Assembly (NCBI GenBank): GCA_023150495.1
Contig: JAKLKT010000036.1
Location: 1 to 12,505, forward strand
Length of the DNA stretch: 12,505 nt
From: Planctomycetota bacterium
GTDB lineage: Bacteria > Planctomycetota > PLA2
Direction: 5' to 3'
Below the pieces are notes generated by a model. It saw nothing but the letters and a program-made list of their open reading frames with translations, searched no databases and had not been told where the DNA came from. Shown here piece after piece: positions 12,092-12,505 of this stretch (the stretch's first letter is position 1; the number at the start of each line of letters is the position of its first letter). A program made the translations under genes and the position numbers.

Positions 12092-12127
12092 ACCCGCCCG
12101 CGCGCGCCTCCCGGGACCGATTCCCCG

Positions 12128-12133
12128 TACAAT
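12128..12133 (+). promoter_or_regulatory. -10 box before the lipoprotein gene
   Basis: TACAAT (12128-12133) lies 9 bases before the ATG at 12143, so transcription should start about 12140, again nearly leaderless. No convincing -35 box is found at 16-18 bases. Confidence 0.4.
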
Positions 12134-12142
12134 CCTCGCCGG

Positions 12143-12505
12143 ATGCGACACGGACTCGTTGCGGCGCTTCTCCTCGCCGCGTGCGGGGGTGGCGGGGGAT
12201 CGACGATCTCGGTTTCCCCCCTCCCCGCGGCCCCTTCCCTCTTCGTCAACTGGGAGAACCTCTCGGTCCACCCGCTCGCCCTGACGCCGGACGGCTCGAC
12301 CCTGCTCGTCTGCAACACCGCGGACGCGCGGCTCGAGGTCTTCGACGTCTCGGGCGGCGCCCCGGCCGCCGTCGGCTCCGTGAGCGTCGGCCTCGACCCG
12401 CTCTCCGTGCGGGCGCGGACCGACGCCGAGGCATGGGTCGTGAACCACGTCTCGGACTCCGTGAGCGTCGTCGACCTGCCGACCCTGCGCGTGCGCGCGA
12501 CGCTC
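12143..12505 (+). CDS. Beta-propeller (YVTN-type) lipoprotein, partial
   Basis: The frame stays open to the window edge (121 codons), so the C-terminus is missing. The N-terminus MRHGLVAALLLAAC is a short lipoprotein signal with lipobox LAAC (C14), followed by a Gly/Ser/Pro linker (CGGGGGSTISVSPLPAAP). Then come repeat-like blades: LALTPDGSTLLVCNTADARL, EVFDVSGG, SVSVGLDPLSVRART, EAWVVNHVSDSVSVVDLP. This 'D-G-x-x-L-x-V-x-N...V-x-D' rhythm is that of YVTN/NHL beta-propellers, found in surface and periplasmic binding proteins and some cytochrome-associated proteins. Which one cannot be told. The 51-base gap after the toxin gene and its own -10 box suggest an independent unit. Confidence 0.88.
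   Translation, partial: MRHGLVAALLLAACGGGGGSTISVSPLPAAPSLFVNWENLSVHPLALTPDGSTLLVCNTADARLEVFDVSGGAPAAVGSVSVGLDPLSVRARTDAEAWVVNHVSDSVSVVDLPTLRVRATL

Noticed and set aside
1..12505. CRISPR array, insertion sequence, prophage or rRNA/tRNA gene
   Set aside because: I saw no regularly spaced repeats, transposase, integrase, phage gene or structural RNA in any frame or strand.

Overview
This is a very GC-rich (by eye about 70%) bacterial chromosome segment. Long spurious open frames lie opposite most genes, and G/C homopolymer runs fill many gaps. Two lipoprotein signal peptides, a rhomboid protease and a sigma-54 activator point to a diderm bacterium. The gene order matches no genome I can name. 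An Acidobacteriota, Myxococcota or Eisenbacteria-like lineage is plausible, but that is inference.

Layout. On the + strand, 88-399 encodes translation initiation factor IF-1 with an unusual C-terminal tail. A gene-poor gap (400-826) follows, holding a hairpin and an inverted-repeat-bounded element. A small unknown gene (1042-827) and then a long run of minus-strand genes occupy the window up to 11249. Read in transcription order, that run has four units. (1) An O-methyltransferase (11249-10599), an acyl-CoA carboxylase carboxyltransferase (10576-8906) and a 3-methylglutaconyl-CoA-hydratase-like crotonase (8909-8142), suggesting leucine/isovalerate catabolism. (2) A lipoprotein cyclophilin (8048-7374), a VOC-fold protein (7331-6921) and a GAF-PAS-AAA+-Fis sigma-54 activator (6883-4991). 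(3) An OsmC-family gene (4837-4268) with a sigma-54-like promoter, tandem palindromes upstream and a strong hairpin downstream. (4) A four-gene tight operon: cytoplasmic cyclophilin, mogA, zinc-ribbon rhomboid and FolM/PTR1-like pteridine reductase (4162-1258). On the + strand at the right end are a VapBC-like toxin-antitoxin pair (11436-12091) and the start of a beta-propeller lipoprotein (12143 to the window end).

The most interesting unit is the sigma-54 activator followed by the OsmC gene. The 153-base gap between them carries a perfect -24 element (TGGCACG), a degenerate -12, a good ribosome binding site, and two adjacent 16-bp palindromes about 100-120 bases upstream of the predicted start. 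That is the layout of an enhancer-dependent promoter controlled by the neighbouring activator. Other notable points: two cyclophilins about two-thirds identical within 4.5 kb; several promoters whose -10 box is so close to the ATG that transcripts should be nearly leaderless; a dispersed G7CTCCG5CC element; and a VapC-like toxin whose usual catalytic Glu is Gly.
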